Assembly (NCBI GenBank): GCA_046052145.1
Contig: JBJOMW010000008.1
Location: 62,001 to 126,000 of the forward strand
Length of the DNA: 64,000 nt
Direction of reading: 5' to 3'
Source: Falsiroseomonas sp046052145
Lineage (GTDB): Bacteria > Pseudomonadota > Alphaproteobacteria > Acetobacterales > Acetobacteraceae
In this document: positions 43,998-52,620 of the stretch, piece after piece
Position numbering within the stretch: the first letter of the stretch is position 1
Layout of the letters: each line of letters opens with the position of its first letter
Position numbers and translations under genes: made by a program
Notes under the pieces: generated by a model
What the model saw: the letters and a program-made list of their open reading frames with translations, nothing else
Database searches by the model: none
What the model was told of the DNA's origin: nothing

Positions 43998-45024
43998 CGC
44001 AAGCGAGCTGATCCGCGCCAAGGCGCTCGAGCTCGGCTTTGACGCCATTGGCTTCGCCCGCGCGCATCTGGCCGCGGAGACGCGGGAGCGCTTGATGCGC
44101 TTCCTGGCCGATGGCCAGCATGGCTCGATGGGCTGGATGGAAAGCCGCGCGGAGCAACGCGCGCATCCCCAGGCGCTGTGGCCGGAAGCGGTCAGCGTCA
44201 TCGCGCTTGGCCTGAACTACGGCCCCGACAGCGACCCGATGGCGAGCCTTGCGCAGCGCGACCGCGGCACGATCAGCGTCTATGCCCAGGGCCGCGACTA
44301 CCATGACGTGGTGAAGAAGCGCCTCAAGGCGCTCGGGCAATGGATGGCCCAGCGCTTCAAGGGCAGCGAGCTGAAGGTCTTCGTGGACACCGCGCCGGTG
44401 ATGGAAAAGCCGCTCGCCCAGGCCGCCGGCCTCGGCTGGCAGGGCAAGCACACCAACCTCGTCAGCCGCGCGCATGGCTCCTGGCTGTTCCTGGGCGAGG
44501 TGTTCACGACACTCGACCTCGCCCCGGATGCGCCGGAGGTGGACCATTGCGGCTCCTGCGATGCGTGCCTGCGCATCTGCCCGACGGACGCCTTCCCCGC
44601 GCCCTACCGGCTGGATGCGCGGCGCTGCATCTCCTACCTGACGATCGAGCATCGCGGCCCGATCCCGGAGGAGCTGCGCGCCAGGATGGGCAACCGCATC
44701 TATGGCTGCGACGACTGCCTCGCGGTCTGCCCCTGGAACAAATTCGCCCACGCGCATGAAGAGCCCGCCTTCGCCCCGCGCGCGGCGCTGACGGCGCCGA
44801 AGCTGGCGGAGCTCGCCGCGCTCGACGATGCCGGCTTCCGCGCGCTGTTCGCCGGCAGCCCCATAAAGCGCATCGGCCGTAACCGCTTCGTGCGCAATGT
44901 GCTGGTGGCGATCGGCAATAGCGGCGATGCGGCGCTGCGCCCGGCCGCGCAGGCGCTCTGCGAGGATGCCGACCCGGTGGTTGCGGAGTGCGCGCGCTGG
45001 GCCGAGGAAAGGCTTCCGGCATGA
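43969..45024 (+). CDS. queG: Epoxyqueuosine reductase QueG
   Basis: Cobalamin and 4Fe-4S-dependent final step of queuosine synthesis, 351 aa. The two ferredoxin-type cluster motifs are CGSCDACLRICPTDAF and CDDCLAVCPWNKF; a HEAT-like C-terminus ends the protein. ATG 43969 begins MSPPIVAAAD; the longer upstream frame is queF antisense-free shadow and rejected. Stop TGA overlaps the ATG of the truncated queC (ATGA). Confidence 0.95.
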   Translation: MSPPIVAAADASELIRAKALELGFDAIGFARAHLAAETRERLMRFLADGQHGSMGWMESRAEQRAHPQALWPEAVSVIALGLNYGPDSDPMASLAQRDRGTISVYAQGRDYHDVVKKRLKALGQWMAQRFKGSELKVFVDTAPVMEKPLAQAAGLGWQGKHTNLVSRAHGSWLFLGEVFTTLDLAPDAPEVDHCGSCDACLRICPTDAFPAPYRLDARRCISYLTIEHRGPIPEELRARMGNRIYGCDDCLAVCPWNKFAHAHEEPAFAPRAALTAPKLAELAALDDAGFRALFAGSPIKRIGRNRFVRNVLVAIGNSGDAALRPAAQALCEDADPVVAECARWAEERLPA

Positions 45025-45131
45025 GCAACAAGGCGCTTGTGCTGTTCTCCGGCGGGCATGAATCCGCAACCTGCCCGGCCTGCGAGCTGCGCGCCAAGGG
45101 CTGGCACGCCCATGTCGGAGACGCCGCGTGA
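45021..45131 (+). pseudogene. queC: queC remnant: N- and C-terminus fused by in-frame internal deletion
   Basis: A 36-codon ORF, ATG 45021, overlapping the queG stop and closing at 45131 by overlap with the next gene (GTGA). Its first part, NKALVLFSGGHESATC, is the N-terminal PP-loop of QueC (family LFSGGQDSTTC); the remainder, CPACELRAKGW, matches the C-terminal zinc motif of Acetobacteraceae-type QueC from memory (CPACELR then a/k G W). About 190 codons, including most of the ATP pyrophosphatase fold, are missing. In-frame joining at a shared Thr-Cys suggests a short-repeat deletion. It cannot be an active synthase. A small zinc-binding peptide is the alternative. Confidence 0.62.
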
Positions 45132-45787
45132 ACATCCTGATCGTCCGCAATTCCGAAACTGCGCCGGAAGGCGCCTTCGGCGAATGGCTGGCGCAGCAGG
45201 GCCATGCGCTGAGCGTGATCGCGCCCGAGGCGCTGGACGCCGCCGCGATGGAGGCGGCAGAGGTCGTCGTGACGCTCGGCTCGCCGCATGGCGTCTACGA
45301 CACGCACATCCCCTGGATCCCGCGCCAGCGCGGGCTGCTGGCTGCGCGGCTGGCGGCGCGCCGGCCGACCATCGGCATCTGCTTCGGCGCGCAGATCATC
45401 GCGGCGGCCGCGGGCGGCAGTTCCACGCGCATGGCCGATGGCCGCTTCTACCGCGGCTGGTTCGGCGTGGCGCGCGTCGCCGATCCGGTGCTGGCCGGCC
45501 CCTGGCCGCGTTGGCATGGCGATGCCATCACCGCCCCGCCCGGCGCGGAGGTGCTGGCCGAGGATGACGGCACGGTGCAGGCGCTGGCCCTGCCGCGCGC
45601 CATCGGCGTGCAGTTCCACCCCGAGGCGACGCCCGAAATCCTGCAGAGCTGGGCCGCGCGCTTCACCGCGGCGGGTGTGGTGGACGAAGCCGCGCTGGCC
45701 GCCGACAGCGCGCGGCTGTTCCCGGCGCGCACCCAGGCGCGTGCCGCACTCTTTGCCTGGCTGCTGCGGCGCGCGACGGAAGCCTGA
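45128..45787 (+). CDS. Class I glutamine amidotransferase-like protein
   Basis: 219-aa GATase1 fold protein, not fused to a synthase. Catalytic C85 sits in IGICFGAQIIAAA and the His/Glu pair in VQFHPEATPE. The ALGS... region near TLGSPHGVYD is typical of GuaA-like stand-alone amidotransferases. GTG start at 45128 overlaps the queC remnant stop. Role unknown; it may act on a peptide or toxic amide, or be part of queuosine-linked metabolism (inference). Confidence 0.82.
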   Translation: MNILIVRNSETAPEGAFGEWLAQQGHALSVIAPEALDAAAMEAAEVVVTLGSPHGVYDTHIPWIPRQRGLLAARLAARRPTIGICFGAQIIAAAAGGSSTRMADGRFYRGWFGVARVADPVLAGPWPRWHGDAITAPPGAEVLAEDDGTVQALALPRAIGVQFHPEATPEILQSWAARFTAAGVVDEAALAADSARLFPARTQARAALFAWLLRRATEA

Positions 45788-45806
45788 CCGCCGCGCGCCG
45801 CGCAAC

Positions 45807-46772
45807 TCAATCCGGCTGGATGTTGTTGGCGCGCACGACGGCGCCCCAGGTCTCGACCTGACGGGCGAAGAAGCTGCGCAGCTCCTCCGGCGAGGACAGC
45901 ACCAGGCGGGCCTGCTGCGTCTCCGTCATGATCTGACGGGGGCGTTCTTCCGAGAGCGTCTCGCGCAGCGCGGTGTTCATGCGCGCCACCATCGGCGCCG
46001 GCGTGCCGCGCGGGGCGAAGACGCCCCACCAGGCCTCGGCCTCGAGGTTCGGGAAGCCAGCCTCGGCCGAGGTCTGCGTCTCCGCAAGGCGCGTCAGGCG
46101 CTGCGGGCCGAACTGCAGCAGCGGACGCAGCGTGCCGCCAGCGATATGCGGCAGCAGCAGCGCGGCGCTGCCGATCATCATGTCCACCGTGCCCGCGACA
46201 GTGTCGTTCACCGCGAGCCCGCCGCTGCGATAGGGGATATGCGTCATCCGCACATTCGCCCTCTCGCCCAGCAGGATCATCGAGAGATGGCCCAGCGTGC
46301 CATTGCCGGTCGAGCCGTAGGAGACCGCCTCCGGCCGCGCGCGGGCGGCGGCGATGACATCGGCGATGTTGCGGAAGGGCTTGTCCGCCTTGGTCGCCAG
46401 CGCATAGGGCGAGCCGCCGATCAGCATGACTGGGTCGAGGTCCGTCATGACGTCGAAGGGCGGCGTGCGCAGCAGGGCCGGGATGGTGGCGTGGCTGTCG
46501 AAGGTCAGCAGCCAGGTCGTGCCATCGGGCCGCGCCTTCGCCACCGCGTCCGCGCCGATCGAGCCCGCCGCACCCGCGCGGTTCTCCACCACCACCGGCG
46601 CGCCGAGGCGCTGCGTCAGGCCCGGCGTGACCAACCGCGCGACGGCATCCGTCGAGCCGCCCGGGGCGAAGGGGACGATGATGCGGATGGAATTGCTCTG
46701 TGCGCGGGCGATGCCCGGCAGGGCCAGAGCGGATGCGGCAGCCAGCGCCGCGCGGCGCGTCAGATGCGTCAT
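45807..46772 (-). CDS. Bug family (TctC-like) tripartite tricarboxylate receptor
   Basis: Periplasmic binding protein, 321 aa, with signal peptide MTHLTRRAALAAASALAL and cleavage near ARAQS. SNSIRIIVPFAPGGSTDAVAR, VVENRAGAAGSIG and THIPYRSGG identify the family. No TctAB is adjacent, so orphan. Its start has no close neighbour upstream. Convergent with the amidotransferase gene (19 nt between stops). Confidence 0.92.
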   Translation of the reverse strand: MTHLTRRAALAAASALALPGIARAQSNSIRIIVPFAPGGSTDAVARLVTPGLTQRLGAPVVVENRAGAAGSIGADAVAKARPDGTTWLLTFDSHATIPALLRTPPFDVMTDLDPVMLIGGSPYALATKADKPFRNIADVIAAARARPEAVSYGSTGNGTLGHLSMILLGERANVRMTHIPYRSGGLAVNDTVAGTVDMMIGSAALLLPHIAGGTLRPLLQFGPQRLTRLAETQTSAEAGFPNLEAEAWWGVFAPRGTPAPMVARMNTALRETLSEERPRQIMTETQQARLVLSSPEELRSFFARQVETWGAVVRANNIQPD

Positions 46773-46866
46773 GGTGTCCTCCCGTCCGGACGGGCGGCCT
46801 TGGCGGCCACCCTGCCCCGGTCATGGGCAGGCATACAGGATCGGACGGGGCGGGCAAGCCGCCGGG

Positions 46867-47448
46867 TCAGAACCGCGCCATCTCCCGCCGCACCTTGGCG
46901 AGGAAGCGCGTGCGCTGCACCTCGGTCACGCGGTTCATGTCATAGAGCGCGTGATACTGCACGCGGGCCGCCCCACCGGTGATCACCCGGAAATAGCGCG
47001 TCACCGCCTTGCGTGGCGGATCGCCCATGAACATCGCCGTCCAGCGCGGGCGGCCATAGGTGCTGATGCCAGCCACCTTGCGGATGTGCTGGAGGTTCGG
47101 CTTCGCCACCCCCTCCTCGATCACGAAGGAGACGCCGGGCAGCAGCACGCGGTCCATCCAGCCCTTCAGGATCGCCGGCAGGCCGTAGCACCAGGTGGGG
47201 AAGGACAGCACCAGCGCCTCCGCCCGCTCCAGCCGCGCGACATAGTCCTCGACCGGCGCGCGATTGGCGGGGATGTCGTGGTAGCCGCGGCGCTCCTCCG
47301 CACCCAGCACGGGGTTGAAGCCCTCGGCGTAGAGATCGCAGAGATCCACCTCATGCCCCGCCTCCCGCAGCCCCGCGAGCGCTTCCTCGCGGATCGCGTG
47401 GTGGAAGCTCTCGGGCAGCGGATGGGCGTAGAGGTAGAGGATGCGCAT
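46867..47448 (-). CDS. NAD(P)H dehydrogenase (quinone), flavodoxin-like fold
   Basis: 193-aa FMN/FAD-dependent oxidoreductase of the NQO/KefF type. LYLYAHPLPESFHHAI at the start and LSFPTWCYGLPAILKGWMDRV near residue 95 are the flavin-binding landmarks. A paralogue of the same length lies at 47942-48523 on the other strand; both share DLYAEGFNPVL and KGWxDRV. ATG overlaps the cupin stop (TGATG). Confidence 0.88.
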   Translation of the reverse strand: MRILYLYAHPLPESFHHAIREEALAGLREAGHEVDLCDLYAEGFNPVLGAEERRGYHDIPANRAPVEDYVARLERAEALVLSFPTWCYGLPAILKGWMDRVLLPGVSFVIEEGVAKPNLQHIRKVAGISTYGRPRWTAMFMGDPPRKAVTRYFRVITGGAARVQYHALYDMNRVTEVQRTRFLAKVRREMARF

Positions 47449-47885
47449 CAGCCGCCGCGCGCCCCGGTCAACACGGCGATGTCGTCCTCACCGAGTGGCA
47501 CGGGGACGCCGCTGCGGATCAGCTCGGCGAAGCCCTCATTCGGCGTCATCAGCGTCAGGCAGTAGAGCTTCGCTTGCGTGTCGTTGACGACGACATGCTC
47601 GACGCCGGGCTTGAGCACGAAGGCATCCCCCGGGCCGATCGGCGTTTCCTTGCCATTCGCATAAGCCTTGCCGGAGCCGGCGAGGACGAAGAAGCATTCC
47701 TCCGCCGCCTGGTGCGTGTTGGGCGGCGTGCGGCCGCCCGGCTCGAAAATCTCGACCACCAGGGTGAAGGAGACACCATCCTCCAGCGGGTCGAACAGGC
47801 AGGCGAAGTAGTTCGTGTCGGTCGGCGCGATGCGGAAGCCGCGCAGGTCCCTCGCGCGCTTGCCGATCACCGGGGCGGTCATCAT
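47448..47885 (-). CDS. Cupin-domain protein
   Basis: 145-aa single cupin. The metal-binding cupin-1 motif is PNTHQAAEECFFVLAGSG and cupin-2 is PGDAFVLKPGVEHVVVND. Start ATG 47885 is supported by AAGGAG. It is followed directly by the quinone reductase, which suggests a joint role, perhaps in aromatic or quinone handling (inference). Its catalytic function is unknown. Confidence 0.85.
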   Translation of the reverse strand: MMTAPVIGKRARDLRGFRIAPTDTNYFACLFDPLEDGVSFTLVVEIFEPGGRTPPNTHQAAEECFFVLAGSGKAYANGKETPIGPGDAFVLKPGVEHVVVNDTQAKLYCLTLMTPNEGFAELIRSGVPVPLGEDDIAVLTGARGG

Positions 47886-47941
47886 GGGGCTCGCTCCTTC
47901 CTCGGTTGCGGTGCCGGCATGAACGTTGCTACGCACGCCTC

Positions 47942-48523
47942 ATGCAAGTGCTGATGATCCATGCGCACCCGCGCGCCGACAGTCTTTCGGCCGCGCTGCG
48001 GGATGCGGCGAAGGGCGCGCTGGAGGCGGCGGGCCATCGTGTCGAGTTGCGCGACCTCTATGCGGAGGGCTTCAACCCGGTCCTCTCGGCCGAGGAGCGC
48101 GGGCGCTACCACGACGTCCCCGACAACCTTGAGGGCATCGAGGACCATGTCGCCGCGCTGCGCCGTGCGGAGGCGCTGGTGCTGGTCTACCCCACCTGGT
48201 GGTACGGGATGCCGGCGATCCTGAAGGGCTGGTTCGACCGGGTGTGGTCGCCCGGGGTGGCCTTCAACCTTGGCGCCGGCGCGATCGAGCCGGCGCTGAC
48301 CAATATCCGCCGCATCGCGGTGGTGACGACCTATGGCTCGCCCAATTGGCTGCTCTGGTACATCGGGCGCATTGACCGGAAACTGTTCGGCCGCGGCATA
48401 CGGCGCCTCTGCGCCAAGGACTGCAAGCTGGAGTGGGTGACGCTGACCCGGATGGACCAGCGCAGCCGCGCGGAATGCGAGAGCTTCGTGCAGCGCGCGC
48501 GGGCGCATTTCGCCCGCTGGTAG
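47942..48523 (+). CDS. NAD(P)H dehydrogenase (quinone), flavodoxin-like fold, paralogue
   Basis: 193 aa, the same size as the minus-strand paralogue. QVLMIHAHPRADSLSAALRD at the start and VYPTWWYGMPAILKGWFDRV are the flavin-site blocks. ATG at 47942 begins MQVLMIHA. Together with the cupin and the other reductase it forms a divergent mini-cluster; its promoter must lie in the 56 nt shared with the cupin. It is convergent with the amidohydrolase (1 nt between stops). Confidence 0.88.
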   Translation: MQVLMIHAHPRADSLSAALRDAAKGALEAAGHRVELRDLYAEGFNPVLSAEERGRYHDVPDNLEGIEDHVAALRRAEALVLVYPTWWYGMPAILKGWFDRVWSPGVAFNLGAGAIEPALTNIRRIAVVTTYGSPNWLLWYIGRIDRKLFGRGIRRLCAKDCKLEWVTLTRMDQRSRAECESFVQRARAHFARW

Positions 48524-48524
48524 C

Positions 48525-49880
48525 TCAGGCCCGCAGGCCAAGGACCGCATCCAGCTCCCGCCAATGCGGGGCCGTCGCCTCCAGCACGCGGCCGTCGCGC
48601 AGCACCACGCGGTCCGATTGCGGGCGGGAGAGCAGCTCGGTCATGAAGCGCGCCGAGGTCAGGACGAGGTCCGCCGGCTGGCCGGCCTGGATCAGGCCGC
48701 GGCCAGCGAGGCCCATGGCCTCCGCCGGGTTCGCCGTCCAGGCGCGGTGCCAATCGCCGAAGGGGTGGTCGAGGTGGAGGATCCGCGTCGCCTCCCGGAA
48801 GACCTCCATCATGTCGAGGTCGCCATAGGCGTAGAAGGGATCGCGCGTGTTGTCGGAAGCGACCGAGACCCGGATGCCCGCCGCGCGCATCTCATGCACC
48901 AGCGTCACGCCGCGCCAACGCGGCGTGCGGCCGGCGCTGCGGTCCTGCAGGTACATGTTGCACATCGGCAGGACGACGATGCTGATCCCGGCCTCGGCGA
49001 CGCGCGCGATGGTCTCCTGCGCGAATTCCTCGGGCTGGATCGAGAGCGAGCAGCAATGCCCGCATTGGATCTTGCCCTTGAAACCGCGGCGCAGCGCCGT
49101 CAGCGCAACTTCGCGCAGCGCGCGCGCGCCGCTCTCCCCGCTCTCATCCACATGCAGGTCGATGTCGAGCCCGCGCGCCTCGGCGAGGGCGAAGAAGTGA
49201 TCCAGCTCCTCCAAGAAACCCGTGGGCAGGTCTTCGTGGATGTGGCCGGCATGGCGCGTGACCATGCCGAGAACGCCGCCAGTCTCCGCCACTAGGTTGG
49301 CGAGCGTCTCACCATCATCGCCGAGGAAGCGGTCGAGCGGCGCGATGGAGGACATCTGCAGCGCGACCTTGCCGGCCCAGCGGTCACGCAGCTTCGCCAT
49401 GGTTCGCCAGCTGCCATGGGCGCGCGGCAGGTAGGTGTCGATATGCGTGCGGATCGCGACCGTGCCGTGCGCATAGGCGCAGCGGATGGCGAAATCGGCG
49501 CGGGCCTCGACATCGGCCTCGGACCAGTTGGCGCCGCGGTCGGCCATCACGGTCTCGATGGCGCCGGCGAAGTCGCCGCGCGGATTGCGCGCGCGGGGCC
49601 AGGTGTGGCCCTTGTCGAGATGGGTGTGCGCGTCCACCGGGCCCGGCCAGACCTGGCCACCCTGGAGGTCCACGCCGTCCGGCGCGCTGCCCGCGGGCGT
49701 GCTATCTGCAGGCGCGCCTGCCGGCGCGACGCCGGCGATCTTCCCATCCTCGATGCGGATATCGAGCCGCACCAGCCCGTCCGCGTCACGTGCCGCCTCA
49801 AACCCCGGCACCAGCACGCCCGCGGCGCGGGCATTGCGCAGCCAGAAGCGCGCGCCCGCCTGCTGCAGAAGGTCCTTCAC
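48525..49880 (-). CDS. Cytosine-deaminase-type amidohydrolase
   Basis: 451-aa metal-dependent amidohydrolase of the CodA group. VDAHTHLDKGHTWPR is the HxH metal motif and HLDK signature, HVDESGE, GHCCSLS and SDNTRDPFYAYG are the later ligands. CodA removes an amino group from cytosine, but related members act on isoguanine or creatinine. GTG start at 49880 overlaps the ABC permease stop (GTGA). Its place in an NMT1-type importer operon suggests a pyrimidine substrate is imported and deaminated. Confidence 0.85.
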   Translation of the reverse strand: MKDLLQQAGARFWLRNARAAGVLVPGFEAARDADGLVRLDIRIEDGKIAGVAPAGAPADSTPAGSAPDGVDLQGGQVWPGPVDAHTHLDKGHTWPRARNPRGDFAGAIETVMADRGANWSEADVEARADFAIRCAYAHGTVAIRTHIDTYLPRAHGSWRTMAKLRDRWAGKVALQMSSIAPLDRFLGDDGETLANLVAETGGVLGMVTRHAGHIHEDLPTGFLEELDHFFALAEARGLDIDLHVDESGESGARALREVALTALRRGFKGKIQCGHCCSLSIQPEEFAQETIARVAEAGISIVVLPMCNMYLQDRSAGRTPRWRGVTLVHEMRAAGIRVSVASDNTRDPFYAYGDLDMMEVFREATRILHLDHPFGDWHRAWTANPAEAMGLAGRGLIQAGQPADLVLTSARFMTELLSRPQSDRVVLRDGRVLEATAPHWRELDAVLGLRA

Positions 49881-50737
49881 TTGCGTTCCTTCATCGCGCT
49901 TTCATGCCAATGGCGGAGCGCAAGGTGGGAGATCAGCGACATCACCAGGAAGATCGCGATGCCGGTGACCGAGATCAGCACGAGGGCGGCGAACATGCGC
50001 GGGATCTGCAGCTGGAAGCCGGCTTCCAGGATGCGATAGGCGAGGCCGGAGGAGCGGCCGCCGGTGCCTGCGACGAATTCCGCGACGATTGCTCCGATCA
50101 GAGCGAGCCCACCCGAAATCTTCAGCCCCGCCAGGAAGTAGGGCATCGCCGTCGGCAGGCGCAGCCGCAGCAGCACCTGCCAGCGGCTGGCGCGATACAG
50201 GCGGAACATGTCCTGCAAATTGTGGTCGGCGCTGTTCAGCCCGAGCGTTGTGTTCGAGAGGATCGGGAAGAAGGCGACGATCCAGGCGCAGATCAGCAGC
50301 GCGATCCGGACATCATCCACCCAGATGATGATCAGCGGCGCAATGGCGACAATGGGCGTCACCTGCAGGATGACGGCATAGGGAAAGAGCGACATCTCGA
50401 TCACGCGGGACTGCGCGAACAGAACCGCCAGCGCGAGGCCGAGCAAGGCCGCGACGGCCAACGCAGCGAAGGTGATCTGCAGCGTGATCCAGAGCGAGAC
50501 CTGCAAGGTGGCCCAGTCGCGGATCAGCGTCCGGCCGATCTCGATCGGGCCGGGCAGGATGTAGCTCGGGATCTCGTTGACCCGCACCGCCCATTCCCAG
50601 CTGCCCAGCGCCATCAGGCCAATGGACAGCGGCATCAGGATGCGCGCCCAGCCCTCCGGCGTCAGGCCGAAAACACGCTTCTCGCGGATCTCGACAGGCG
50701 CGTTCGCGGCCTCATTGGCCGATAGCGAGACACTCAT
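49877..50737 (-). CDS. ABC transporter permease (SsuC/TauC/ThiX-like)
   Basis: 286-aa inner-membrane subunit with about six helices. The EAA loop is ADHNLQDMFRLYRASRWQVLLRLRLPTAMPYFLAGLK (in part), with the usual EAA...G position relaxed. ATG 50737 begins MSVSLSANEA. It follows the ATPase by 10 nt and is translationally coupled to the amidohydrolase. Confidence 0.92.
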   Translation of the reverse strand: MSVSLSANEAANAPVEIREKRVFGLTPEGWARILMPLSIGLMALGSWEWAVRVNEIPSYILPGPIEIGRTLIRDWATLQVSLWITLQITFAALAVAALLGLALAVLFAQSRVIEMSLFPYAVILQVTPIVAIAPLIIIWVDDVRIALLICAWIVAFFPILSNTTLGLNSADHNLQDMFRLYRASRWQVLLRLRLPTAMPYFLAGLKISGGLALIGAIVAEFVAGTGGRSSGLAYRILEAGFQLQIPRMFAALVLISVTGIAIFLVMSLISHLALRHWHESAMKERK

Positions 50738-50747
50738 GGAATGGTCC

Positions 50748-51536
50748 TCACTCGCCCATCGCGGTGTGCAGCGCCTGCGACACCTCGCGGCAATGGGCCG
50801 CATACTCGGCAGAGGTGCGGAAAACCTCGTCGCGCGGATAGGGGGCGTTGACCTCGATATCCTCCACCACGCGGCCCGGCCGCGCGGCCATCACGACGAT
50901 GCGGCGGGAGAGGTAGACGCTCTCGAACACCGAATGGGTGACGAAGATCGCGGTGAAGCGCTCGGCCTGCCACAGCGTCAGCAGGTCGTTGTTGAGCCGG
51001 TGGCGCGTGATCTCGTCGAGCGCGGCGAAGGGCTCGTCCATCAGCAACAGGCGGGGCTTCGTCGCCAGCGCGCGCGCGATGGAAACACGCATCTTCATGC
51101 CGCCCGACAGCGCGCGGGGATAGGATTTCTCGAAGCCCGCAAGACCGACGGAGGCAAGCGCCGCTGCGGCACGGTCCGCGGCCTCGCCACGGTTCACCCC
51201 GGCCAGGCGCAGCGGCAGCATCACGTTCTTCAGTGCATTCGACCAGGGCATCAGCGTCGGCTCCTGGAAGACGAAGCCGATATCGCCGGTCGCATCACCG
51301 CCCGAGGCCATCTGGATGCTGCCCGTGGTGGGCGCCATCAGCCCCGCCACCATGCGCAGCACCGTGGACTTGCCGCAGCCCGAGGGCCCGAGCAGGGAGA
51401 CGAAATCCCCCTGCCCGATCGCCAGTTCCACGCCCTGCACGGCCAGCGTGCCATTGGCGTAGCGCTTGCCGACGCCCGACAGGGTGACGACGGGCTGGCC
51501 CACCGCCACCGGCACCTGCATGACGCTGCCGTCCAT
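50748..51536 (-). CDS. ABC transporter ATP-binding protein (SsuB/TauB-like)
   Basis: 262-aa ATPase. Walker A GPSGCGKST, Q-loop VFQEPTLMPW, signature LSGGMKMR and Walker B LLLMDEPFAALDE are complete. ATG 51536 is used; a GTG at 51554 would add six residues. Operon order: binding protein, ATPase, permease, amidohydrolase. Confidence 0.92.
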   Translation of the reverse strand: MDGSVMQVPVAVGQPVVTLSGVGKRYANGTLAVQGVELAIGQGDFVSLLGPSGCGKSTVLRMVAGLMAPTTGSIQMASGGDATGDIGFVFQEPTLMPWSNALKNVMLPLRLAGVNRGEAADRAAAALASVGLAGFEKSYPRALSGGMKMRVSIARALATKPRLLLMDEPFAALDEITRHRLNNDLLTLWQAERFTAIFVTHSVFESVYLSRRIVVMAARPGRVVEDIEVNAPYPRDEVFRTSAEYAAHCREVSQALHTAMGE

Positions 51537-51561
51537 CACCCCTGCCCCAGCCACGCGCGCG

Positions 51562-52620
51562 TCAGGACAGGCCGACCCGCTTGTTCACGAAGTCGAGCGT
51601 GTAGGCCCGGCGGAAGTCCATGCCAGCGGGGTAGAGGCCGACATCGCGCATCATCTCGTAGAAGCCCTGCCAACGCTCATGCGTCATCGCGCCGATGCCG
51701 AGGCGTTCGGCGTCGCCGGAGCGGACGATGCCGTACTCGTTCATGATGCGGATGGCATGGGCGATCTTGGCATCGTCCATGTCCGGGTTGTCGCGCTTGA
51801 TCAGCGCATTCGCCCCCTCGATCCCCTGGCCGGTCATGTACTGCGTCCAGCCTTCCATGGTGGCGTTGACGAAGCGCTGCACCGCATCGCGCCGCTCGTT
51901 CATGACGCGCGTCGTGATGTCGATGGTCGTCTGGTAGTTGGCGAAGCCTGCATCAGCGAGGAGGAAGATGCGCGGCCGCGCGCCCGCCTGCTGCGCCGCA
52001 TAGGGCTCGGAGGAGAGGAAGCCCTGCTGGATCGCGTTACGGTCCGCGAGGAACGGCCCGACATTGAAGGTGTAGGGGCGGATCTGCTCGTCGGTGAAGC
52101 CGAAGCGGCGGCGCAGGAACGGCCAGAAGGAGGTGCGGCCCTGCGCGCCGATCAGGACCGGGCGGCCGCGCATATCCTCGAAGGAATTGATGCCATTGCC
52201 GTCATGCGTCATCAGAACCTGCGGGTCCTTCTGCATGATCGAGCCGATGCAGATCGCCGGCAGCCCTTCCCGCACGTAGTTGAGCGCCTGGAAGGCGTTG
52301 GACATGATCATGTCCACCCGCCCCGCCAGCAGCAGCTGCGCGAAGTTCATCTGCGGACCGCCCATGCGCAGATCCACCTCGAGCCCATGGCGGCGGTAGA
52401 TGCCAGCGGCGACCGCCTGGTAGTAGCCGCCATGCTCGGCCTGGGCGCGCCAGTTGGTCTGGAAGGAGAGCCGGTCGAGGCTCTGCGCCACGCCGACCCG
52501 CGCACCCGGCACGGCGGCAAGTACGAAGCCCGCCGCACCGGCCAGCAGGCTGCGGCGCTCGATGCGGTAGCGCGTGCGCCCTGGCGCACCCTGGTCAATC
52601 ACGCTGTCCTTGCTGGCCAT
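51562..52620 (-). CDS. ABC transporter NMT1/THI5-like substrate-binding protein
   Basis: 352-aa periplasmic receptor. Signal region with RRSLLAGAAGFVLAA ends near VGVAQS; LSFQTNWRAQAEHGGYYQAVAAGIY and RMGGPQMNFAQLLLAGRVDMIM are the NMT1-fold pyrimidine/thiamine-precursor-type blocks. ATG 52620 is preceded by GGAGGGACC. First gene of the importer operon; 269 nt upstream separate it from the idonate-dehydrogenase gene. No TPP riboswitch was recognised there. Confidence 0.88.
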   Translation of the reverse strand: MASKDSVIDQGAPGRTRYRIERRSLLAGAAGFVLAAVPGARVGVAQSLDRLSFQTNWRAQAEHGGYYQAVAAGIYRRHGLEVDLRMGGPQMNFAQLLLAGRVDMIMSNAFQALNYVREGLPAICIGSIMQKDPQVLMTHDGNGINSFEDMRGRPVLIGAQGRTSFWPFLRRRFGFTDEQIRPYTFNVGPFLADRNAIQQGFLSSEPYAAQQAGARPRIFLLADAGFANYQTTIDITTRVMNERRDAVQRFVNATMEGWTQYMTGQGIEGANALIKRDNPDMDDAKIAHAIRIMNEYGIVRSGDAERLGIGAMTHERWQGFYEMMRDVGLYPAGMDFRRAYTLDFVNKRVGLS

